Assembly (NCBI GenBank): GCA_027080245.1
Contig: JALWSN010000344.1
Coordinates: forward strand, 1 to 5,036
Direction of reading: 5' to 3'
Length of the DNA: 5,036 nt
Origin: Ignavibacteriales bacterium
Lineage (GTDB): Bacteria > Bacteroidota > Ignavibacteria > Ignavibacteriales > Melioribacteraceae
Shown here piece after piece: positions 1 through 5,036 of this stretch (position 1 is its first letter; every line of letters starts with the position of its first letter). The notes under the pieces are model-generated. The model was not told the DNA's origin, did not search any database, and saw only the letters and a list, made by a program, of their open reading frames with translations. The position numbers and the translations under genes were made by a program.

Positions 1-536
1 TAAGACCGATATTTATTGAATACGAAGCCGTCAAAGATGTAATTGTAGCCAGAGATATTATGAAAAAAATTCCCGTTATTTTAAAACCTTACAACGATTT
101 GGATTACGTTATTCGTTTGTTTAGCAAATACAATTTGGATCAATTTCCGGTAGTGGAAAATGACAAAATATTAGGTACGGTTTCCAGGCAGGAAATTTTA
201 TCGGTTTACAATCGTGAAAGTTTGAAATTCAATTTAGCTGATGGTCTTTCTAGCGAAATTGTTACTTTGAAGGACACCGGAAAATCAATAATTTCGGGTT
301 ACTCGATAGTTGAAATAGCCGCTACCGAATATTTAATTGGCAGAACATTTAAAGATTTACGAATAAGAAACAAGTTTGGTATTGAAATATTAATGATTAA
401 GAGGAAGAAAAATTTAATTGAAGAGGAATTTGAAATAATTCCGCCTTCACCGGAATTAAAGATTAATAGGGGCGACATATTGGTAGTATTTGGAAGTGAC
501 GAAAAGATTGAAGCATTCAGGAAAGAAATCGCCTGA
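1..536 (+). CDS. C-terminal CBS/TrkA-C regulatory tail of a probable ClC-family chloride channel or antiporter (5' partial)
   Basis: The frame is open to the left edge: the first complete codon is at 3-5, and the ATG at 60 is an internal Met, so the start and any membrane domain lie outside the window. The 177 visible residues begin at the end of one CBS domain (RPIFIEYEAV). A full CBS domain follows at about residues 10-70 (VIVARDIM, then FPVVENDKILGTVSRQEIL and YNRESL). A TrkA-C/RCK_C domain occupies about 103-175 (IVEIAATEYLIGRTFKDL, then INRGDILVVFGSDEKIEAF). CBS pairs bind adenine nucleotides and gate transporters; RCK_C domains bind regulatory ligands. The order CBS-CBS-TrkA-C, with a VVARDIM-like second CBS start and a YNRES-like end, resembles bacterial ClC proteins as I remember them. 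Family membership is inferred because the channel domain is not seen; another CBS/RCK-bearing transporter is possible. The gene ends in TGA and converges with the minus-strand string. Confidence 0.75.
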   Translation, partial: RPIFIEYEAVKDVIVARDIMKKIPVILKPYNDLDYVIRLFSKYNLDQFPVVENDKILGTVSRQEILSVYNRESLKFNLADGLSSEIVTLKDTGKSIISGYSIVEIAATEYLIGRTFKDLRIRNKFGIEILMIKRKKNLIEEEFEIIPPSPELKINRGDILVVFGSDEKIEAFRKEIA

Positions 537-700
537 TGTCGAATAATGTATATTATGTAAACTAACAAAAGTCAACTTTCCTCCACTAAATCTAAAATTA
601 AAATTTCAGCTATTTTCTTATTGAAAGTCTTAAGGAATAAATCTTAAATAAAGCTTTTTTTAATAGTTACGAATTTATCGATTCCTTTGAGCATCTGAAC

Positions 701-727
701 CTTTTTACCTCTTCGTCTTTTTACCTC
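701..727. repeat. Two exact copies of CTTTTTACCTC, 16 bp apart
   Basis: CTTTTTACCTC occurs at 701-711 and again at 717-727. A shortened relative, CTTTACCTC, lies at 839-847 and runs into the stop codon of the minus-strand small gene. Read on the minus strand, all three copies are GAGGTAAA(AA)G. The copies are short, but two exact 11-mers in 27 bp beside two other tracts make chance a poor explanation. Confidence 0.6.
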
Positions 728-733
728 ACTCTC

Positions 734-761
734 ATTCAAAATTCAACATTCATAATTCATA
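734..761. repeat. Heptamer tandem tract, consensus ATTCAWM, four units
   Basis: Four contiguous 7-bp units can be read: ATTCAAA at 734-740, ATTCAAC at 741-747, ATTCATA at 748-754 and ATTCATA at 755-761. A decayed fifth unit, ATTATTA, follows at 762-768. The first five bases are invariant in the four good units while the last two drift. On the minus strand the units read TATGAAT, GTTGAAT and TTTGAAT. Confidence 0.75.
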
Positions 762-803
762 ATTATTAATGCAATCACGGCTATTACAAAATTTAACGAT
801 TAA

Positions 804-838
804 ACCAAGAACCACGCACCACAAACCAAGAACTAAAA
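804..838. repeat. Heptamer tandem tract, consensus ACCAMRN, four units plus one decayed
   Basis: Contiguous 7-bp units are ACCAAGA at 804-810, ACCACGC at 811-817, ACCACAA at 818-824 and ACCAAGA at 825-831. A decayed fifth unit, ACTAAAA, lies at 832-838. ACCA is constant in the first four units. On the minus strand the tract reads as TCTTGGT/TTGTGGT/GCGTGGT units and begins 7 nt after the stop codon of the small membrane-protein gene, so it would lie in that gene's 3' untranslated region. Confidence 0.75.
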
Positions 839-845
839 CTTTACC

Positions 846-1055
846 TCAAATTGCATGTTGCAATTTCAAGTAAATGTAAAGAACAATTAAAAAGATTAAA
901 AACAAAACAAAAGGATTGACTAATTTTTTACGCTTAACTTTAAGATGTCTTCTAAATTGCAGCTTTCTTTTGCGGCGTTCTTCCTCGTCTCTGTCAGGAT
1001 CGTAAAATCTTGGCGTATAATCGAAAACCCTATGATTAAATTTTTTAAAAAACAT
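846..1055 (-). CDS. Small basic single-pass membrane protein of unknown function
   Basis: This is a complete 69-residue ORF (ATG to TGA). The N-terminal third carries an aromatic-rich stretch, FDYTPRFYDP (residues 11-20), followed by a strongly charged segment (DRDEEERRKRK, then RRHLKVKRKK, about 21-44). One hydrophobic helix spans about residues 47-63 (NPFVLFLIFLIVLYIYL). The positive-inside rule puts the basic N-terminus in the cytoplasm. There is no signal-peptide cleavage site. I recall short proteins with similar F-D-Y-x-P-R-x-Y starts in Bacteroidota-type genomes, but I cannot name a family or function. It begins 4 bp after the lipid-kinase stop on the same strand, so it is probably co-transcribed and perhaps translated by reinitiation, since no clear Shine-Dalgarno sequence precedes the ATG. 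The biased but coherent composition and tight operon placement support a real gene. Confidence 0.78.
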   Translation of the reverse strand: MFFKKFNHRVFDYTPRFYDPDRDEEERRKRKLQFRRHLKVKRKKLVNPFVLFLIFLIVLYIYLKLQHAI

Positions 1056-1059
1056 TTTA

Positions 1060-1977
1060 TTAAACGATTAATCTAAAATTATGTTCAATCGGTTTAACTT
1101 TAATTGTTCTCAAATCCTCCGAAATAACTTCTCCGTCGCAGTGAAATACAGTCGGCTTCTTAAATTTAATGTAAATTTCCTCGGCTGTCAATAAAGATAC
1201 TTCCCTAACCTTGTAAATTAAATTAATTAAAGCCAAAGGCAGCGAACGTAATATTTTTAATTTTCCTATTTTTTCAATTATTGTAATGGCAAGTTCTTTT
1301 TGATTAAAATTGGCATGTGGGGATAAATAAAATCCCCCGCCGGAAGTTTTTGTGTTGCCCAATGTAATGAGAAATTTTTCAGGAATTGTGTTAATAACCG
1401 AAGATTCTTCAATCTGGACGTATTGAAGCGATCTCAGTCCCTCGAAGACGCCATTTAAATAAGCTAATATTCCCCCTTTTTTATTTTTTTTATTAACAAT
1501 ATTTGCCACTAAAGCGTCGAAACCTATTCCAATAGCGTTTACGAATCTCCTGTTCAAAACTTTGCCCAAGTTTTTATTTTCCGTGTATTCCGCGTTGTAC
1601 ATTTGAAAAGGAATTGTATTAGGATTTTCCGTTAAAAATTTCTTTATTAAAATTTCAATATTCTTTCTTTTGTAACCAATATTTGTAGCAAAATCATTGC
1701 CAGTGCCAATAGGGATAATTCCAATTTTTAATTTAATTGATTCCTTTAGTCCGTTAAAAACTTCGTTAACTGTGCCGTCTCCTCCTACAATAATTAAGTT
1801 ATTAAAAGATTGTGCGTGCTCCTTAGCTATTTCAATAGCATGCCCCGGGAATTCGGTTAGAAAAGCCTTAACTTTTCCTTTAATTTTATTTTTTAAATAT
1901 TTTTCGTAAAATCGTAATCCCCTACCGTTTCCCGCAGACGGATTAACAATAAATATAGTAGAATTAGATTTAAGCAT
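1060..1977 (-). CDS. Diacylglycerol/sphingosine-kinase-family lipid kinase (YegS/DgkB type)
   Basis: This complete 305-residue protein has the usual length for bacterial soluble lipid kinases, which transfer ATP phosphate to diacylglycerol or a related lipid at the inner membrane face. The N-terminal nucleotide-binding domain shows VNPSAGNGRG (11-20), the signature GGDGTVNEV (65-73) and IPIGTGNDFA (88-97). The second domain has GIGFDA (150-155), SGGGFYLSPHA (212-222) and a C-terminal CDGE (280-283), whose Glu matches the proposed catalytic base of DgkB-type enzymes. An oddity is that the usual P-x-A-x-x-x-D-G-x-L segment here reads PHANFNQKEL, so the Asp-Gly pair is replaced by Gln-Lys. The natural lipid cannot be read from sequence; phosphatidate recycling from diacylglycerol fits the pgsA neighbourhood. 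The ATG is chosen because the first beta strand and VNPSAG loop follow directly; no strong Shine-Dalgarno sequence is present. Confidence 0.9.
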   Translation of the reverse strand: MLKSNSTIFIVNPSAGNGRGLRFYEKYLKNKIKGKVKAFLTEFPGHAIEIAKEHAQSFNNLIIVGGDGTVNEVFNGLKESIKLKIGIIPIGTGNDFATNIGYKRKNIEILIKKFLTENPNTIPFQMYNAEYTENKNLGKVLNRRFVNAIGIGFDALVANIVNKKNKKGGILAYLNGVFEGLRSLQYVQIEESSVINTIPEKFLITLGNTKTSGGGFYLSPHANFNQKELAITIIEKIGKLKILRSLPLALINLIYKVREVSLLTAEEIYIKFKKPTVFHCDGEVISEDLRTIKVKPIEHNFRLIV

Positions 1978-1986
1978 ATTTCGTAT

Positions 1987-2004
1987 TTATTTAATATTAA
2001 ATAA
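1987..2004. promoter_or_regulatory. Perfect 18-bp A/T palindrome upstream of the lipid-kinase start
   Basis: TTATTTAATATTAAATAA reads identically on both strands across all 18 bp. It sits in the 38-bp gap between the ftsY stop and the lipid-kinase ATG, ending 9 nt before that ATG, and so covers or abuts the ribosome-loading region. It could be a dimeric regulator site or a weak RNA hairpin. A chance origin in an almost pure A/T gap is also possible, so the regulatory role is only a suggestion. Confidence 0.35.
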
Positions 2005-2015
2005 GTTAATTAAAC

Positions 2016-2948
2016 TCAACCAAACAAAGCTTGAACGAATTCGTTCGGATTAAATTCCAACAAGTCGTCAATACCTTCCCCTACTCCAACGTATTTAATC
2101 GGGATGTTCAACTCGGAACAGACGCTAAATACCATACCGCCTTTGGCTGTACCGTCCAACTTGGTTATAATTAAACCCGTTAGCTGTGTAAATTTGGAAA
2201 ACTCTCTCGCTTGGACAAGCGCGTTTTGGCCGGTATTGCCGTCGACAACCAGAAAAACATCGTTGGGAGCATGCTGCAAAACTTTCCCCAATACTCTTTT
2301 AATTTTGCCTAATTCCTCCATCAAATTGTGTTTTGTGTGAAGTCTGCCTGCAGTGTCGATTATTACTACGTCAACATTTTCTTTTTTGGCTATTGACAAA
2401 GTTTCAAAAGCAACTGCGGAAGGATCACTACCTTGTTTTTTATTAACAATTTGCACTCCAACGCGCCCGCCCCAAATTTCAAGTTGTTCGTTCGCCGCGG
2501 CTCGGAAGGTATCCCCCGAACCAATTAGTACTTTGAAACCTTTGTTTTTGTAAATATTTGCAAGTTTTGCAATTGTAGTGGTTTTGCCAGCTCCGTTTAC
2601 TCCAACCACTAAAATTACATAGGGCTTAAAATCATTGAATTTAATAATTTCAGATTCAACTTTGTAATTTTGTAAAATCTCTTCGAACTCTTTTTTAATT
2701 ATTTCAATTAAATTAACCTTGCTCCGTTCCTTGGTTTCTCTTAATTTCACTCTTGCTTTTTCTATTATTTTTTCGACAATTTCGTAATTAACGTCCGATG
2801 AAATTAAAATTTCTTCAATTTCCTCCAGAACGTCTTCGTCAATAATAGCTTTACCGCTAATCGATTCGCTAATTTGCGTTACGATTTTGTCTTTGGTTCT
2901 ATTTAATCCTTCTTTTAACTTTTTTAATTTATCGCTAAACGAGCTCAT
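2016..2948 (-). CDS. ftsY: Signal recognition particle receptor GTPase FtsY
   Basis: FtsY is the SRP receptor: it pairs with Ffh at the inner membrane and delivers ribosomes making membrane proteins to SecYEG. The 310 residues form the N domain (about 1-100) and the SRP-GTPase G domain. G1 is GVNGAGKTTT (116-125), followed by GDTFRAAA (145-152), the G-domain contact QGSDPSAVA (172-180), G3 DTAGR (198-202), G4 TKLDGTAKGG (262-271) and the closing GVGEGIDDLLEF (288-299). DTFRAAA, with no methionine-rich M domain, separates it from Ffh. The long acidic A domain of E. coli FtsY is absent, as in many short forms. The basic amphipathic start (FSDKLKKLKEGLNRTKDKI) matches the lipid-binding helix of NG-type FtsY. 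The gene overlaps the upstream phosphatidyltransferase gene by 14 bp and has a good Shine-Dalgarno sequence inside it, which fixes the ATG. Confidence 0.97.
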   Translation of the reverse strand: MSSFSDKLKKLKEGLNRTKDKIVTQISESISGKAIIDEDVLEEIEEILISSDVNYEIVEKIIEKARVKLRETKERSKVNLIEIIKKEFEEILQNYKVESEIIKFNDFKPYVILVVGVNGAGKTTTIAKLANIYKNKGFKVLIGSGDTFRAAANEQLEIWGGRVGVQIVNKKQGSDPSAVAFETLSIAKKENVDVVIIDTAGRLHTKHNLMEELGKIKRVLGKVLQHAPNDVFLVVDGNTGQNALVQAREFSKFTQLTGLIITKLDGTAKGGMVFSVCSELNIPIKYVGVGEGIDDLLEFNPNEFVQALFG

Positions 2949-3513
2949 TTTTACTCCATTTAATTGCTTCTATTCCTCTCAATAAATATGCTAATAGTGA
3001 AACGTAACTTAAAAATAAACTAATATAATAGAAGAAATTGTAAAAGAAGTTATTATTAAAATTCAAAGTAGCAAGAATTAAAAATATTCCAATATTTAGA
3101 ACGGTAAATTTACCAATAAAATTGGAAGGCAACACCTTTTTAATTTTTTTCGTAACAAAAATACCGCCAATAAAAATTAAAACGTCTCTTCCAACAATCG
3201 TCCAAAAGTAAAATTTTGGGAGCATGCCATTGTAAAAAAGCATTATTACTATTACAACAACTAATGTCTTGTCGGCTAACGGATCAATTATTTTTCCTAA
3301 TTCAGTTACTTCGTTAAACTTTCTTGCAAGATAGCCGTCGAGAGTGTCCGTTATTCCGGCAACTAAATACAATGCCACGAGGTAATATTTTACCGAAGAG
3401 TTAACAGAATATTGCGTAAATAAATAAAAAATTGGCGCTGCAAGCAATAATCTGAATAAACTTAACAAGTTAGACTTAGTCTTGATTTCTTTTAAATTTA
3501 GTTTATTTCCCAT
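2935..3513 (-). CDS. pgsA: CDP-alcohol phosphatidyltransferase, probably phosphatidylglycerophosphate synthase
   Basis: This complete 192-residue integral membrane enzyme is close to the usual PgsA length. The family signature is intact: D56-x2-D59-G60-x2-A63-R64-x8-G73-x3-D77-x3-D81 (DTLDGYLARK, then GKIIDPLADK). The aspartates bind the divalent metals that activate the CDP-diacylglycerol pyrophosphate and the incoming alcohol. The N-terminus (KSNLLSLFRLLLAAPIF) resembles the NLLTxxRxxLxP start of PgsA, and about six hydrophobic segments can be drawn (near 19-35, 43-55, 83-97, 104-121, 136-151 and 158-178). PgsA joins CDP-diacylglycerol and glycerol-3-phosphate in the first step to phosphatidylglycerol and cardiolipin. 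Substrate choice is inferred; a cardiolipin synthase of the same superfamily is the main alternative. The gene lies 83 bp after purF and overlaps ftsY by 14 bp. No clear Shine-Dalgarno sequence precedes the ATG. Confidence 0.85.
   Translation of the reverse strand: MGNKLNLKEIKTKSNLLSLFRLLLAAPIFYLFTQYSVNSSVKYYLVALYLVAGITDTLDGYLARKFNEVTELGKIIDPLADKTLVVVIVIMLFYNGMLPKFYFWTIVGRDVLIFIGGIFVTKKIKKVLPSNFIGKFTVLNIGIFLILATLNFNNNFFYNFFYYISLFLSYVSLLAYLLRGIEAIKWSKNELV
2954..2957 (-). promoter_or_regulatory. Shine-Dalgarno GGAG of ftsY inside the pgsA-like gene
   Basis: On the minus strand GGAG lies 5 nt before the ftsY ATG, within the last codons of the phosphatidyltransferase gene. It supports this start and points to translational coupling, because ribosomes finishing the upstream gene (TAG at 2935-2937) pass over and terminate just beyond it. 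The other starts visible in this window lack a comparable sequence. Confidence 0.65.
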
Positions 3514-3522
3514 TTGTATTAA

Positions 3523-3580
3523 AATAATTATTAAGTAAAATAGTTAACTTCCTAATAATAAAGTAAATAGAATAATTATT
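3523..3580. repeat. Two copies of the 10-bp palindrome AATAATTATT in the purF-pgsA gap
   Basis: AATAATTATT, its own reverse complement, occurs at 3523-3532 and 3571-3580, 48 bp apart start to start. Between them lie near-identical AAGTAAAATAG (3533-3543) and AAGTAAATAG (3561-3570), each abutting one palindrome on its inner side. The 83-bp gap is extremely A/T-rich, so chance is a real possibility. If functional, the site would fit an operator or promoter region for the pgsA-like gene and the genes after it. Confidence 0.3.
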
Positions 3581-3596
3581 TAAATTAGAATCTATC

Positions 3597-5036
3597 CTAA
3601 TCAAGATAATCTTTTTCAACTTTACTTTTGATTTTAACGGGATATTTCCCCGTAAAACATGCCGTACAAAAATGCTCCGGCTTGTGATCCACCATAGACT
3701 TCAATAATTCATCTTCAGTTAGATATTCCAGGGAGTCTGCTCCCAAATATTTGCGCATCTCTTCGATGTCTCCGTAAAATTTGTTAGCTAAAAGTTCGTT
3801 TTCCGAAGGAAAATCCATCCCGAAAAAACACGGGTAAAAAATTGGCGGAGAAGAAATTCTGATGTGAATTGATTTTGGATTTGCTTCCCGTATTAAATTA
3901 ACCAATTGTTTGGAAGTAGTGCCGCGAACAATCGAATCATCCACAAGAACAATTGTTTTGTTTTCCAGAACTCCTTTTACAATATTAAATTTAATTCTAA
4001 CGCCTAATTCCCTTTTTGCCTGCCCCGGTAAAATAAAAGTTCTGCCGATGTAATGGCTTCTTATTAAACCAATTTCCAACTTGGACGAAATTCCCATTTT
4101 TGCAAGTTGATTTTGGTAACCAATTGCCGCTGTGTTGGAACTGTCGGGTACGCTAATTACAATTACTTTTTCTTTATCTTCAGGCACAACCGGATGGTAA
4201 AGCGCAAGATTTTTACCTAATTTCCGTCTGATTTTGTCCACGTTAGAGCCAAAAATTTTGCTGTCAGGTCGGGAAAAATAGACAAACTCAAAAACGCAAT
4301 GTTTAGGTGTTACTTTTTTATTTATTTTGTAGGACCGAATTTCTTCTTCTGTTTTAGCGTTTTTTTCGATTACAACAATCTCCCCAGGCTCAACATCCCT
4401 AATATATTCGGCTTTGTTAATGTCCAGAGCAACAGTTTCGGAAGCTAAAATAAAACTATCGTTCAATTTCCCAATTACCAAAGGCCTGAATCCGTGGGAA
4501 TCGCGCGCTCCGATTAATTTGTCGTCTGTCATTATTACCAGACTAAATGCTCCCTCAATTTTATTTAATGCTTCCCTGATTTGTTCAATTTGATCGTTAA
4601 GTTTAGAGCGGGCAATTAAATGCAAAATTACTTCCGTATCCGATGTGGTTTGAAAAATCGCTCCATCTTCAACTAACTTTTCCCGAATTTCAACTGCGTT
4701 GGTTAAATTACCATTGTGAGCGATTGCAAGATTCCCCATTCGGTAATTTACTGAAAACGGCTGAATATTCTTTACCGTTGCGGAAGAACCTGATGTAGAA
4801 TAGCGATTGTGCCCTATTGCAGTTTTGCCGTAAAGTTTGTTTGTCAACAAATCTTCCGAGCTAAAAACATCCGAAACAAGCCCGAAATTTTTAGAAATAT
4901 TAAATCGAATTCTTCTTTTTAGGAAGTCGTTAGTTCTCGAAATAATCCCTGCGGCTTCCTGTCCCCTGTGTTGCAAGGCGTGCAGCCCAAAATAAGTTTT
5001 TACAGCCGCGTCTTCGCAATTAGTAATTCCGAAAAC
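3597..5036 (-). CDS. purF: Amidophosphoribosyltransferase PurF, [4Fe-4S] type (N-terminus cut by the window edge)
   Basis: PurF makes 5-phosphoribosylamine from PRPP and glutamine, the committed step of purine synthesis. The frame stays open to the right edge, where it reads VFGITNCEDAAVKTYFGLHA before LQHRGQE, so the catalytic Cys of the usual M-CG(V/I)FGI start lies just beyond the window. The 479 visible residues are nearly the whole protein. The glutaminase domain shows IGHNRYST (74-81), AHNGNLTN (106-113) and TSDTE (131-135). The phosphoribosyltransferase domain shows SVPDSSN (295-301), YIGRTFILP (309-317) and the PRPP loop VDDSIVRGTTS (365-375). Cysteines at 247, 403, 457 and 460 (HCVFEF, YPCFFG, FCTACFTGKYP) match the four cluster ligands of the Bacillus subtilis enzyme, so this is the oxygen-sensitive Fe-S form, unlike the E. 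coli enzyme. It is the first visible gene of the minus-strand string and ends in TAG. The promoter is outside. Confidence 0.97.
   Translation of the reverse strand, partial: VFGITNCEDAAVKTYFGLHALQHRGQEAAGIISRTNDFLKRRIRFNISKNFGLVSDVFSSEDLLTNKLYGKTAIGHNRYSTSGSSATVKNIQPFSVNYRMGNLAIAHNGNLTNAVEIREKLVEDGAIFQTTSDTEVILHLIARSKLNDQIEQIREALNKIEGAFSLVIMTDDKLIGARDSHGFRPLVIGKLNDSFILASETVALDINKAEYIRDVEPGEIVVIEKNAKTEEEIRSYKINKKVTPKHCVFEFVYFSRPDSKIFGSNVDKIRRKLGKNLALYHPVVPEDKEKVIVISVPDSSNTAAIGYQNQLAKMGISSKLEIGLIRSHYIGRTFILPGQAKRELGVRIKFNIVKGVLENKTIVLVDDSIVRGTTSKQLVNLIREANPKSIHIRISSPPIFYPCFFGMDFPSENELLANKFYGDIEEMRKYLGADSLEYLTEDELLKSMVDHKPEHFCTACFTGKYPVKIKSKVEKDYLD

Larger units (their letters stand above)
537..845. 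other. Convergent intergenic spacer with degenerate short repeats
   Basis: This 309-bp gap lies between the stop of the transporter gene and the stop of the small membrane-protein gene, so both genes end into it. I see no convincing ORF or RNA gene. There is no GC-rich hairpin followed by a T run for either strand. A weak AT-only stem (543-547 with 552-556) follows the left stop, and a T run at 655-661 follows the 8-bp palindrome AAAGCTTT at 650-657, but neither makes a normal intrinsic terminator. The right half holds three short repeat tracts, listed separately. Confidence 0.8.

Noticed and set aside
60..62. ATG at 60 as the start of a 158-residue CBS protein
   Set aside because: The frame is open to the left edge and upstream residues (VKDVIVARDI) complete the start of the CBS domain, so this Met is internal to a larger protein.
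299..568. Minus-strand ORF of 89 residues
   Set aside because: It lies almost wholly opposite the RCK_C coding sequence, and its hydrophobic, low-complexity translation resembles no family. It is a shadow of the real gene.
543..661. Possible intrinsic terminators after the transporter gene
   Set aside because: The 543-556 stem is five A/T pairs with no following T run. The T run at 655-661 follows only a loopless palindrome (AAAGCTTT). Neither meets the usual hairpin-plus-U-tract pattern.
701..838. CRISPR array
   Set aside because: The repeats are 7-11 bp, degenerate and contiguous or closely spaced. There are no 24-37 bp repeats with unique spacers and no cas genes.
1697..2553. Plus-strand ORFs opposite the lipid kinase and ftsY (1697-1909, 2104-2340, 2353-2553)
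   Set aside because: Each lies inside a well-supported minus-strand gene with recognised motifs, and none has a coherent product of its own.
4974..4976. TTG codon as the start of purF (giving 459 residues)
   Set aside because: The frame continues to the window edge with PurF-like sequence (VFGITNCEDAAVKTYFGLHA). The TTG encodes an internal Leu of LQHRGQE, and the true start is beyond 5036.

Overview
The window is an AT-rich bacterial chromosome segment of mostly housekeeping genes. The base composition, weak Shine-Dalgarno signals, compact same-strand gene string and repeat-bearing convergent spacer suggest the Bacteroidota/Chlorobiota side of the tree, perhaps an Ignavibacteria-type organism. 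That placement is an inference from style; no rRNA or diagnostic marker is present.

Layout: the left edge (to 536, + strand) holds the C-terminal regulatory tail of a membrane transporter, most likely a ClC chloride channel/antiporter: the end of a CBS pair followed by a TrkA-C (RCK_C) domain. It converges on a five-gene minus-strand string. In transcription order (right to left) this is purF (cut by the right edge), a PgsA-type CDP-alcohol phosphatidyltransferase, ftsY, a diacylglycerol/sphingosine-kinase-family lipid kinase, and a 69-residue basic single-pass membrane protein of unknown function. No terminator or strong promoter is evident between these genes. pgsA and ftsY overlap by 14 bp, and the last two genes are 4 bp apart.

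Functional picture: purF makes phosphoribosylamine for purine synthesis. The next three genes concern the membrane: anionic phospholipid synthesis, the SRP receptor that docks on anionic lipids, and a lipid kinase. The small last gene also encodes a predicted membrane protein.

The least ordinary material is non-coding. The 309-bp convergent spacer (537-845) holds three short degenerate repeat tracts, two of them with an exact 7-nt period. The 38-bp ftsY/lipid kinase gap contains a perfect 18-bp A/T palindrome just before the kinase start. The purF/pgsA gap carries two copies of a 10-bp palindrome. I see no CRISPR array, insertion sequence, tRNA or rRNA, and no multi-gene system that looks novel.
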